DNA from: Candidatus Omnitrophica bacterium CG22_combo_CG10-13_8_21_14_all_43_16
GTDB taxonomy: Bacteria > Omnitrophota > Gorgyraeia > Gorgyraeales > Gorgyraeaceae
Reading direction: 5' to 3'
Assembly: GCA_002771475.1 (NCBI GenBank)
Contig: PCTH01000001.1
Coordinates: forward strand, 1 to 40,061
Length of the DNA: 40,061 bases
Positions 24,416 to 31,786 of this stretch are shown here, piece after piece (position 1 is the stretch's first letter; the number at the start of each line of letters is the position of its first letter). Both the position numbers and the translations under genes were made by a program. Below the pieces are notes generated by a model. That model saw only the letters and a program-made list of their open reading frames with translations, did no database searches and was not told the DNA's origin.

Positions 24416-26835
24416 CGAGCTCTATGCCGGAATTTGCCGGAATTTGGCCGGAATTTGTGCCTGACACCGCTACGTAGCGGTGTCAGGCACAAGAAGAGTG
24501 TTACCAGCGTTATTATAGCGCCTATTTTAAACGAAAATGGATCGTATGTAAACTTCACGCTATGTTTTCCAGGCTCCAGATAAACTGCGCGCAAGGTATA
24601 ATCTGCCCTGTAAATCCTATTTAGCTTCCCATCCACACGCGCCTTCCATCCCGGATAATACGTATCGCTAAGCACTAAAAATCCTGGCGTATCGATATGA
24701 GCATCTATTTCAATATAACTTGGCTCATATTTTAAAATACGCACCGATCCTTCTCGACTCACTCGCTTTGCTCGTTCGCTCGAAGAATATTTGAGTAGCA
24801 GAGCAGAGCTCCGCGCAATATTGTTCGAGCGATCCGCCGTAGGCGGAGAGTCGAGAACCTCTTCTAAAATCACTTCCCTCTCTGGCTTAAATTCTTTACT
24901 CTTCAATCTCTTCAATATTTCCTTTTCATCCTTAATAACCACTGCCTTATTTGCCATAAATGCCCTTGGCAGAAAATTTTCATTTTCATAAATATTTACT
25001 TTTTTATTTTTCTCGAGCATCCTGTATCCCGCTGCATCGAAATCCTTCGGGGAAATGACGTATTTCACATTCAATAGGTTCAGGAGGTTTGTCTCGCCCG
25101 GCGAATTCGATCTCGCAATAATATCCATAATCTCTTCCTGTCTCCTATTGTAAAGTGACCCATAGCCATACGCGTCATAGATACCGAAGCTCATGCCTCT
25201 ATTTGAAACCACCCTTTCCATAAGAGCGAGATTGCCTTCAAAATAATCTTTTTCCGGCACAAACATGTTCTGCCTCAATGTGCTGGGAGAATTAAATATC
25301 CTGAACAGGCTTTTATCGCGCTGTAAAAATTCTACGGTATCCCCCGGCTTTAAAAATTCCTTTATGCCCATATTCTGGTACACATTTTTATTTGCGGTAA
25401 ATATGTCCGCCAGGGCTATCAATAATATAAAAACCAAAACCGCTTTCATGCTTACGCGTTTTTTTATCCCCAAAAACATAATCACTGATAAAAACATAAA
25501 TAACCCTATGCCTCTTTTTATGTTGTGGAGCCCTGTGATCACGAGCTGGTCTATCCTGTCAATCCTGGCGCCAAAACCGCTATTGATATTTAATACCATT
25601 TTCTTCAAAGACCCGCATATTCCGTAAAAATTCAGATTAACTATCAGAAAAAAGAGCGCCAGCATGAATCCAAATGCCAATACCTGTTTTAAAAATCTCC
25701 CAAAACCCGGATCTTTTTTTGCGTGAACCCTGTAATAATCCATCCCCATGCCCGCCAGGACCGCCAGAGAAAACGCAGCCATGAAAAAGAATTTTATAGG
25801 ATACCTGGAAAACCTGAAGCCGGGCAGAAAATTATATAAAAAATAATATACTGGCGTATACCTGCCGAATGAAAGCACCAGGCTCAGCGCCAGGATATAA
25901 AAAATTGTTTTTCTTCTTTTTGTGGAATCAAATTTCAGGGATATCAGCGCAAATATAACCGCAACTATCCCCATATAATAGACCACAAGCCAGCTCTGCC
26001 TGGTCCAGTAATCCTTATATATATAATCTGATTCGCTAAGATAGGGGAAAAATAATTCCGAAAGCGCGTACACAGGCATAGACCACATGGATGCCTCGTT
26101 AAAATCCATCAGATTTCTTGAAGTATGTTTTAAAAATTCCAGAAAAGGCAGGATCTGAAAAGCACAAAGCCCCAAAAACACACAAACAGCCAATAACAAA
26201 CACCGCCCCCACCTACGCGGTGGAACTCGTTCCACCGCGTAGGTGGAAAAAACCAGTATAAAAAAAGTACTATATAATATTATCGGCTCCCCTCCCAGGA
26301 ACATCAGCGCCATAAATACGCCTGTTATTACAGAATTTTTAATCCGGTCTTTTTTTACTGCCCGCTCGTAAAATAAAATCACAAGCGGAAGCCATACACA
26401 AGACGCCAGCGAAGCCAGAAGATTTATCACGGAAATTATATACCCTGAGAACATAAAAACTATTGCGGATAAAAACGAGGCATAGGTAGAATGGCCCCAC
26501 TCCCTCATTAAGATATAGGTGAACAAACCTGCCAGGAATATGTGGCTTATTATGAAATAATTAAATGCCTGGGGATAAGGAAACAATAAGTAAACTATGC
26601 TTGGAGGATAAAACACGCAGGTCTGAAGCTCTGCCAGGTGCGGGCTGCCGCATTGTATATATGGGTTCCATAATGGGACTTTCCATGAGAGAATTTGAGC
26701 GGCGCTGAATTCCCTTAAGGGATAAAAAAATCTGGAGAGGTCCCTGTGAATAAAAATCTTGCCCTGAAACAAGACATCTGAAAAAAATACCAGCGCTAGT
26801 CCCGCTAAAATAAAAATGGGGATGGCTTTCTTCAT
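24412..26835 (-). CDS. YfhO-family multi-spanning membrane protein (GT-C-like), with repeat-derived segments
   Basis: YfhO proteins are large GT-C-type membrane proteins; the Bacillus and Listeria members are needed to glycosylate envelope polymers. The N-terminal two thirds hold about 12-13 membrane segments, with an early acidic loop (FIHRDLSRFFYPLREF) and PLWNPYIQCGSPHLAELQ typical of the family. The last third is a periplasmic domain ending in FLVLSDTYYPGWKARVDGK and LEPGKHSVKFTYDPFSFKIG. I start at ATG 26835 (MKKAIP), giving 807 aa; the ORF-track start lies in repeat A6. Residues about 658-695 come from repeat B2, about 197-208 from a palindrome, and the C-terminus from repeats. Position between the pilin and minor pilins hints at pilin or surface glycosylation (inference). 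Confidence 0.85.
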   Translation of the reverse strand: MKKAIPIFILAGLALVFFSDVLFQGKIFIHRDLSRFFYPLREFSAAQILSWKVPLWNPYIQCGSPHLAELQTCVFYPPSIVYLLFPYPQAFNYFIISHIFLAGLFTYILMREWGHSTYASFLSAIVFMFSGYIISVINLLASLASCVWLPLVILFYERAVKKDRIKNSVITGVFMALMFLGGEPIILYSTFFILVFSTYAVERVPPRRWGRCLLLAVCVFLGLCAFQILPFLEFLKHTSRNLMDFNEASMWSMPVYALSELFFPYLSESDYIYKDYWTRQSWLVVYYMGIVAVIFALISLKFDSTKRRKTIFYILALSLVLSFGRYTPVYYFLYNFLPGFRFSRYPIKFFFMAAFSLAVLAGMGMDYYRVHAKKDPGFGRFLKQVLAFGFMLALFFLIVNLNFYGICGSLKKMVLNINSGFGARIDRIDQLVITGLHNIKRGIGLFMFLSVIMFLGIKKRVSMKAVLVFILLIALADIFTANKNVYQNMGIKEFLKPGDTVEFLQRDKSLFRIFNSPSTLRQNMFVPEKDYFEGNLALMERVVSNRGMSFGIYDAYGYGSLYNRRQEEIMDIIARSNSPGETNLLNLLNVKYVISPKDFDAAGYRMLEKNKKVNIYENENFLPRAFMANKAVVIKDEKEILKRLKSKEFKPEREVILEEVLDSPPTADRSNNIARSSALLLKYSSSERAKRVSREGSVRILKYEPSYIEIDAHIDTPGFLVLSDTYYPGWKARVDGKLNRIYRADYTLRAVYLEPGKHSVKFTYDPFSFKIGAIITLVTLFLCLTPLRSGVRHKFRPNSGKFRHRAR
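24426..24492. repeat. Tandem CCGGAATTT units plus a perfect 38-bp palindrome at the end of the yfhO-like gene
   Basis: Three ccggaattt units (24427-24455) adjoin ttgtgcctgacaccgctacg and its exact complement (24455-24492, no loop). They encode the Arg-rich tail of the protein. The palindrome core GTGCCTGACACC is related to the hairpin at 9833. Confidence 0.8.
24750..24862. repeat. Family B repeat inserted in frame in the yfhO-like gene (B2)
   Basis: It starts CTTCTCGACTCACTCGCTTT, contains TCGCTCGAAGAATAT and AATATTGTTCGAGCGATCCG, and ends GAGTCGAGAACCTC. It adds about 38 residues (beginning EVLDSPPTADRSNNIARSSA) to the periplasmic domain without breaking the frame. Confidence 0.85.
26209..26246. 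repeat. Perfect 17-bp hairpin inside the yfhO-like gene
   Basis: CCACCTACGCGGTGGAA-ctcg-TTCCACCGCGTAGGTGG has exact 17-bp arms and a 4-nt loop. It is translated in frame as part of VERVPPRRWGR, a charged insert between two hydrophobic segments. Confidence 0.85.
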
Positions 26836-26865
26836 CCACCCCCATTTAAAATAGCGTTGAAAAAA

Positions 26866-27052
26866 TGTCATTGCGAAGCCAAAGGCCGAAGCGACCGAGG
26901 ACGAAATGTCCGAGGAAGTGCCGAGTCCTCCGGACGAGGCCAATCTCAATGAGCGCTGGACTTACGGAACAAAGCGAACGTAAGTCCATGCGCGAATTGA
27001 TCCCGAGCAAAGCGAGGGATCTCGGCAGTTGCGTAAGTTATGCGCTCATTTA
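26866..27052. repeat. Family A composite repeat, divergent (A6)
   Basis: It starts TGTCATTGCGAAGCC and includes CGAAGCGACCGAGGACGAAA and a hairpin with arms GGACTTACG / CGTAAGTCC. It ends GCGTAAGTTATGCGCTCATT, with TTA forming the TAA stop of the major pilin. It fills the 214-base gap between pilin and YfhO-like genes and could attenuate transcription there. Confidence 0.75.
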
Positions 27053-27457
27053 CCAGGTAGAAGTATCCTGTGTTCCGTCTGAATAAGCGCCTGCCCTGCC
27101 GGAAGCTGATATGTACCACCAACCATCCGCAGATGTTGCTGTGCCAGCCGGAGCAACTGTTACAACCCCTACGCTTGTGGCGTTATTCAGCGGATTCTTT
27201 GGAATCAAGCTGTCTGCGAAAAGCGCTGTAGTAATAGCGGAAGGAAATGCTACCGTGCCTGAAGTGGCGCTTTTTGCATAGTCTATGGCGACTGCTGAGC
27301 GCATTGCCCCCAACCCGCCTTTTCCGGCAGCAATCTTTGCCTGTGTGGTAAGATCCGCAAACTTAGGAATAGCTATTGCAGCCAGTATCCCGAGTATAAC
27401 AATTACCATGACAAGCTCTATCAGCGTAAAACCACTTTTATTGCCTCTCTTTGCCAT
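27050..27457 (-). CDS. Major prepilin (type IV pilin / GspG-like pseudopilin)
   Basis: The leader MAKRGNKSG precedes FTLIELVMVIVILGILAAIA IPKF, with Glu5 and Pro22, the signature of type IV pilins and major pseudopilins. The 135-aa protein has no cysteines in the globular part and ends WWYISASGRAGAYSDGTQDT, resembling GspG/PilE-like short pilins. AGGAGG precedes the ATG. It has its own near-perfect promoter at 27501-27528 although it follows pilC, as expected for an abundant subunit. Whether the machine is a pilus or a type II secretion pseudopilus is open; PilM-N-O favours type IV pili. Confidence 0.92.
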   Translation of the reverse strand: MAKRGNKSGFTLIELVMVIVILGILAAIAIPKFADLTTQAKIAAGKGGLGAMRSAVAIDYAKSATSGTVAFPSAITTALFADSLIPKNPLNNATSVGVVTVAPAGTATSADGWWYISASGRAGAYSDGTQDTSTW

Positions 27458-27500
27458 GCCGCCTCCTAATTTTCATATATATTGTTATAAGATAGCTCTA

Positions 27501-27528
27501 ATTATAATGATAAGCCTGTCTTTGTCAA
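27501..27528 (-). promoter_or_regulatory. Near-perfect sigma-70 promoter for the major pilin
   Basis: Minus-strand TTGACA (27528-27523), 16-bp spacer, TATAAT (27506-27501), both boxes perfect, followed by a roughly 40-nt leader with AGGAGG before the pilin ATG. It lies between pilC and the pilin inside the operon. Confidence 0.85.
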
Positions 27529-27545
27529 GTATCTTCAAAAATCTA

Positions 27546-28763
27546 TTAATACCTGAACACGGACATCAGGTTCCACATGGGCATAAATATAGCGAGCGCC
27601 ATGACTAAAACCATCATCCCGAGCGCGAATATCAGAATAGGCTCTATAAGTACTGTCAGGTTTTTAACAGTATAATCAACCTGCGAGTCATAATAATCAG
27701 ATACCTTTAAAAGCAGTTCGTTTATCTTGCCTGTCTCTTCTCCAATCTTCACCATCTGCACTACAATCCCGGGGAAAAGCCCTGTCAGCTTCATCGGCTC
27801 TGCTATGCCTTTGCCTTCTCCTATGCCGTTAATAATATTGTCTATTGAATCAGCAATAACCATATTGCCAAGGGAGTTTTTTGTAATCTCCAGGGTGTTT
27901 AATATGGGTATGCCGCTTGCGGATAAAAGCGCTGTCATCCTGCTGAATCTGGATAAGGATATCTTTAAAAAAAGCTGGCCGAATACAGGAATCTTTAATT
28001 TAACCCTATCCCACTTATATCTGCCTGAAGAGGTGTTTATAAAACGCCTGAACCCTATAATAACCGCTATCATAGCTACGATAATAAAAGGCCAATAATG
28101 AGAGAGCATAAAATGCACGACTAAAAGTATCCTGGTCGGGAGAGGTAACTCTGTGTTAAATCTGGCGAATAGCGCGCTGAATTTAGGCAATACAAACATG
28201 ATCAGAAGCGGGAACGCTATAGAAATAACTATTATTACCAAAAGCGGATAGCGGATTGCCTGCTTCACCCTCATCCTCATTTCCTGCTCGTGTTCCATAA
28301 GCGTAGCTAACCTGCCCAACACATCGTCCAGTATCCCAGCTGCCTCGCCTGAACGCATCATGTTCACATATATATCTGAAAAAATCGAGGGGAACCTTGA
28401 AATAGCATCTGAAAAACTCTTGCCTGATTCTATATCGCCGGCTATCTCTTCAATCACTCTTTTAAAATACGGGTTAACAATCTGCTCTGTAATAGAACCA
28501 AGGCTGACAAGTATTGCCACGCCTGCGCCCTGCAGGGTCTCTAGCTGCCTGGTAAAAACTATCAATTCTTCCTGGCTGACTCTATTGAAAAATCTCCGGA
28601 ATGGGCTAAAATTCTTTATGCCAGGCTTGGATTCCTCTATCATAATAGGCATATAGCCCATCTGCTTGAAATGGCCGGCAACAGATTCCCTGGATTCGCC
28701 TTCTATGGATCCCGTAGACGGCCTTCCGTGTTTATCGCGTATCTTGTATTTGAAATTAGCCAC
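27546..28763 (-). CDS. pilC: Type IV pilus inner-membrane platform protein PilC/GspF
   Basis: PilC is the rotor-like membrane core on which the PilB ATPase acts. Two repeated GspF domains are visible at about residues 65-190 (EELIVFTRQLETLQGAGVAI, MMRSGEAAGILDDVLGRLAT) and 270-395 (LSRFSRMTALLSASGIPILN, MVKIGEETGKINELLLKV), each with membrane helices. Length 405 aa is standard. It lies 3 bases after pilB. The N-terminal cytoplasmic helix domain starts MANFKYKIRDKHGR. Confidence 0.95.
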   Translation of the reverse strand: MANFKYKIRDKHGRPSTGSIEGESRESVAGHFKQMGYMPIMIEESKPGIKNFSPFRRFFNRVSQEELIVFTRQLETLQGAGVAILVSLGSITEQIVNPYFKRVIEEIAGDIESGKSFSDAISRFPSIFSDIYVNMMRSGEAAGILDDVLGRLATLMEHEQEMRMRVKQAIRYPLLVIIVISIAFPLLIMFVLPKFSALFARFNTELPLPTRILLVVHFMLSHYWPFIIVAMIAVIIGFRRFINTSSGRYKWDRVKLKIPVFGQLFLKISLSRFSRMTALLSASGIPILNTLEITKNSLGNMVIADSIDNIINGIGEGKGIAEPMKLTGLFPGIVVQMVKIGEETGKINELLLKVSDYYDSQVDYTVKNLTVLIEPILIFALGMMVLVMALAIFMPMWNLMSVFRY

Positions 28764-28766
28764 TTT

Positions 28767-30446
28767 TTATTCCTCTTGCGTAGCCTTTATTACTTCTTCA
28801 GGCGTTGTAATGCCTTTTAAGACCTTATCAAGGCCGTCGTCTCTCAAGGTCTTCATCCCTGTCTCTATCGCGGTTTTCTTTATAACATCGCTTGAGGCCT
28901 TGTCAACTATAAGCTTTCTTATTTTATCATTCACTATCAGCAGTTCAAAAATCCCTATCCTGCCAGAATATCCTGTGTTTTTGCATACGCTGCAGCCTTT
29001 GCCTTTAAAAAATCCTTTTTTCTGTCCTACCCCAAGGCCTTTTAAAATATCTTCTGACGGGATATATTCTTCCTTACATTTATCGCAAATCTTTCTGACA
29101 AGCCTCTGGGCAAGGATGCCTAACATAGAACTGGAAATTAAAAACGGCTCTATCCCCATATCTATAAGCCTGGACAATGCGCCTGCTGCGTCATTTGTAT
29201 GAAGCGTGCTAAAAACAAGATGGCCTGTCAAAGCAGCCTGCACGCTTATCTCAGCTGTCTCTTTATCCCTTATTTCTCCTACCATTATTATGTCAGGATC
29301 CTGCCTCAGGATAGACCTTAACCCTGCCGCAAAAGTCAGGCCGGCCTTTGGATTAACCTGGGACTGCCTTATTCTTCCCAGGTGGTATTCAACAGGATCT
29401 TCTATTGTAATCACATTTTTTTCTTCGGAATCAATTGTTGAAAGCGCTGAATACAGCGTGGTAGTCTTCCCGCTTCCAGTGGGCCCTGTGACTAAAATTA
29501 TGCCGTGCGGATATTTTATAAATTTTTCGAATTCTTTCTGCGTTTCGCCTGTAAAACCTACCTTATCAAGGCCCATAAGTATTGAACCCCTGTCCAGAAT
29601 CCTTATGACAATATTTTCCCCGTATATGGTAGGAAAACTCGAAACCCTCAAATCAATGTCCCTGTCCATGGCCTTCATATTAAACCTGCCGTCCTGAGGC
29701 TTTCTTTTTTCCGCAATATCCATCTTGGAAAGCACCTTTATCCTGGACATGAGCGCGGGTTCCAGGTGTTTTGGAGGAGAAAACATTTCATGCAGTATAC
29801 CGTCTATCCTGAACCTTACCGCCAGCCTGGTTTCTTCCGGCTCAATATGTATATCGCTTGCCTTGTCTTTAACAGCCTGCATGATAATCATATTAACAAG
29901 TTTTATTACAGGCGCTTCTTCCGCTATCTCCGCAAGTTTTGTAGAGTCAAACTCAGCCCCGGCTGATTTAAACCTGTTTTCTTTGTCTATATCTTTCACA
30001 ACATCGTCAAACGAAGAAGACGTGCCATAATACTGCTCTATGGCATTAGCTATGGCGCTTTCCGTGGATAACATTGCTTCTATATCGCATTTTGCCTTGC
30101 GGCTCAGATCGTCTATCGCAACAATATCTTTAGGGTCTACCATGGCAACAGTTAGAATATCGCGTATCTTAAAAATAGGCACTGCCTTATACTTTTGGGC
30201 CATGGCTTCAGGTATAAGTTTTATAACCTCGGTATCTATTATATAACTCTCCAGATTCACATAAGGGACATCCAGGGCCTCTGACGCTGCCTGGGCATAT
30301 GCCTCTTCTGTTGCCATGCCTGAGCGCACAATCACCTTGCCCACGCTCATGCCTTTTTTCTTGGATTCTTCCATTGCTTTATCCAGCTGTTCCTTAGTGA
30401 TAACCGCTTTTTCAAACAATATCTGCTCTATGCTTTTCTTTGTCAT
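28767..30446 (-). CDS. pilB: Type IV pilus extension ATPase PilB/GspE
   Basis: PilB is the hexameric ATPase that drives pilin polymerisation. An N-terminal MshEN-type domain (about 1-150; FEKAVITKEQLDKAMEESKK, ALDVPYVNLESY) precedes the RecA-like core. The core has Walker A GPTGSGKTTTLYSAL, the Asp box TIEDPVEYHLGRIRQSQVNP, Walker B RSILRQDPDIIMVGEIRDKE and the His box LTGHLVFSTLHTNDAAGALS. A C-terminal CxxC...CxxC zinc site (CDKCKEEY, CSVCKNTGYSGRIGIFELL) is intact. Length 559 aa is normal. No PilT retraction ATPase is present in the window. Repeat B3 lies directly upstream and may provide GAGAAG as ribosome-binding site. Confidence 0.96.
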   Translation of the reverse strand: MTKKSIEQILFEKAVITKEQLDKAMEESKKKGMSVGKVIVRSGMATEEAYAQAASEALDVPYVNLESYIIDTEVIKLIPEAMAQKYKAVPIFKIRDILTVAMVDPKDIVAIDDLSRKAKCDIEAMLSTESAIANAIEQYYGTSSSFDDVVKDIDKENRFKSAGAEFDSTKLAEIAEEAPVIKLVNMIIMQAVKDKASDIHIEPEETRLAVRFRIDGILHEMFSPPKHLEPALMSRIKVLSKMDIAEKRKPQDGRFNMKAMDRDIDLRVSSFPTIYGENIVIRILDRGSILMGLDKVGFTGETQKEFEKFIKYPHGIILVTGPTGSGKTTTLYSALSTIDSEEKNVITIEDPVEYHLGRIRQSQVNPKAGLTFAAGLRSILRQDPDIIMVGEIRDKETAEISVQAALTGHLVFSTLHTNDAAGALSRLIDMGIEPFLISSSMLGILAQRLVRKICDKCKEEYIPSEDILKGLGVGQKKGFFKGKGCSVCKNTGYSGRIGIFELLIVNDKIRKLIVDKASSDVIKKTAIETGMKTLRDDGLDKVLKGITTPEEVIKATQEE

Positions 30447-30453
30447 ATTTATT

Positions 30454-30522
30454 CTTCTCGACTTCGCTCGAAGAATAATATTGTTCGAGCGAGTCCGCCT
30501 AGGCGGACGAGTCGAGAACCTT
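30454..30522. repeat. Family B palindromic repeat, short copy (B3)
   Basis: CTTCTCGACTTCGCTCGAAG...AATATTGTTCGAGCGAGTCC, then the stem GTCCGCCTAGGCGGAC, ending GAGTCGAGAACCTT. It lies between a receiver gene and pilB; its end places GAGAAG 7 bases before the pilB ATG. Confidence 0.85.
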
Positions 30523-30525
30523 GTT

Positions 30526-30900
30526 TTATATTTTCAGTATCTCTTTTATCTTCGCTACCAGATTATCCAATTCAAAAGGTTTTTCTATGTACCCGCTGAT
30601 TTTCTGGAATGCGAACAAGTCCCTGACCTTTTCCTCTTCCTTTCCGCTCAGCATAACTACCGGAGTATCTTTTGTCTTCTGTATCCTCCTGATTTCCTTG
30701 AGGCATGAATAACCGTCAACCTTAGGCATCATGATATCCAGGAGGATCAGGTCAGGCGCTTCCGACTCCGCAGCCTTTGCGCCACTATCTCCATCGCCTG
30801 CGGTTACTACTATAAGGCCTTCCTGCTCGAGCCTTATTTTTAATAATTTTTGTATATCCTCTTCGTCATCTATAACCAGTATTTTCTTCTGCGCATCCAT
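30526..30900 (-). CDS. Single-domain response regulator receiver (RR1)
   Basis: The 124-aa protein is one CheY-like receiver and nothing else. The acidic pocket is VIDDEED, the phosphoacceptor Asp lies in LILLDIMMPKVDGYSCL, the Ser switch is in MLSGKEEEK, and the Lys is in GYIEKPFELDNL. The alpha4 region (EEEKVRDLFAFQKI) lacks the usual GAD pattern and resembles RR3, so the two may share a partner. With no output domain it probably signals by protein contact. It lies just before pilB, suggesting control of pilus assembly. Confidence 0.92.
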   Translation of the reverse strand: MDAQKKILVIDDEEDIQKLLKIRLEQEGLIVVTAGDGDSGAKAAESEAPDLILLDIMMPKVDGYSCLKEIRRIQKTKDTPVVMLSGKEEEKVRDLFAFQKISGYIEKPFELDNLVAKIKEILKI

Positions 30901-30915
30901 AATAACCCCCTCTTT

Positions 30916-31290
30916 TTATTTTTTGCTCAACAATTCTTTCATTCTACTCAATAATATCTCCGGCTCAAAAGGCTTTGAGATATAAGCGTCTGCGCCCATT
31001 TCCATGCTCAGCTCTTCATCCTTTTTTTGAGCCCTGGCTGTGAATATTATGATCGGCATTGACTTATAAGCCTCGTCAAACTTCAGCATCCTGCAAACCT
31101 TATACCCGTCAAGCTTGGGAAGCATAAGATCCAATATCATTAGATCCGGCTTTTCAGACCTGGCTTTATTAAGGCCTTCCTGTCCGTCGCTGGCCACCAG
31201 CACTTCATAATTATTTGCCTCCAGCCTGAACCTTAGAATGTTCAATATATCTTCTTCATCATCTACCACAAGTATCCTCTTTTTATCCAT
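30916..31290 (-). CDS. Single-domain response regulator receiver (RR2)
   Basis: The frame MDKKRILVVDDEEDILNILR contains the acidic pocket. The phosphoacceptor lies in LMILDLMLPKLDGYKVCRM, Thr in IIFTARAQKKDEE, and Lys in GADAYISKPFEPEILLSRM, a canonical receiver. I moved the start to the ATG at 31290 (124 aa) because AAGGAGA lies upstream, and the ORF-track extension is encoded by repeat A7. No output domain is present. It is 15 bases before RR1. Confidence 0.93.
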   Translation of the reverse strand: MDKKRILVVDDEEDILNILRFRLEANNYEVLVASDGQEGLNKARSEKPDLMILDLMLPKLDGYKVCRMLKFDEAYKSMPIIIFTARAQKKDEELSMEMGADAYISKPFEPEILLSRMKELLSKK

Positions 31291-31314
31291 TATGTTTTCT
31301 CCTTCATTCTCGCA

Positions 31315-31437
31315 TGTCATTGCGAGGCCGTCGAAGGCGGCCAAAGCAATCTCAAGAGATTCCTCGCTTCGCTCGGAATAAGTTCGGTCATATAACTTAC
31401 GTCTGCCTTCGGCCTCCGTAAGTTATGGCCTCACTTA
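31315..31437. repeat. Family A composite repeat (A7)
   Basis: It begins TGTCATTGCGAGGCCGTCGA, continues through AAAGCAATCTC, the shortened shared arm GGAATAAGTTCGG, and a hairpin with arms ATAACTTACG / CGTAAGTTAT, and ends CCTCACTTA. The stop codon of RR3 lies inside the hairpin. Confidence 0.85.
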
Positions 31438-31786
31438 TTTTTTCCATCAAATCCTTTGTATCAAAAGGCTTTTCTATAAAAAACGCTATCTTCTCAAGTA
31501 TAAAAAGATCCCCCACTTTTTTCTTTTCCTTTGCGCTGAGTATAATCACCGGGATATCGGCATATCTTTCGTTTTTCCTCATCTCCCTTAATACGCTGTA
31601 GCCGTCTATATTCGGAAGCATTATATCCAGTAAAATTACATCCGGCTTTTTTACGTTTAAAATCTCCAGCAGCTGTTTCCCGTCTCCCGCGTGCTTAAAC
31701 TCATAGCCTTCGGATTCTATCCTGATCTTGAGCATCTTTGCTAAATCCGAATCGTCATCAACCAGTAAAACTATTTTTTTATCCAT
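31397..31786 (-). CDS. Single-domain response regulator receiver (RR3), C-terminus extended by a repeat
   Basis: A lone CheY-like receiver: acidic pocket LLVDDDSDLAKML, phosphoacceptor in VILLDIMLPNIDGYSVLREM, Ser in ILSAKEKKKVGDLF, Lys in FFIEKPFDTKDLMEKI. It shares the atypical KEKKKVGDLFILEKI segment with RR1. The natural domain ends near EKISE; the last ten residues (AITYGGRRQT) are translated from repeat A7. Its start overlaps the histidine kinase gene by 8 bases, so the pair is translationally coupled and RR3 is the likeliest phosphotransfer partner. Confidence 0.92.
   Translation of the reverse strand: MDKKIVLLVDDDSDLAKMLKIRIESEGYEFKHAGDGKQLLEILNVKKPDVILLDIMLPNIDGYSVLREMRKNERYADIPVIILSAKEKKKVGDLFILEKIAFFIEKPFDTKDLMEKISEAITYGGRRQT

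Noticed and set aside
24391-24492. att site or integrated element boundary near the yfhO-like stop
   Set aside because: No integrase, tRNA or matching direct repeat is seen; the palindromes explain the structure.
26836-26949. N-terminal 38-residue extension of the YfhO-like ORF
   Set aside because: It uses a TTG start and is encoded by repeat A6; the ATG at 26835 is followed directly by a normal first membrane segment.
27050-30446. Cluster as a type II secretion system rather than type IV pilus
   Set aside because: PilM, PilN and PilO-type proteins and a PilX-like subunit favour type IV pili, although some pilins look GspG/H/I/J-like and no secretin or PilT is visible, so this is only a preference.
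31291-31344. N-terminal extension of receiver RR2
   Set aside because: The extension is partly encoded by repeat A7; a good RBS precedes the ATG at 31290, where the receiver fold begins.
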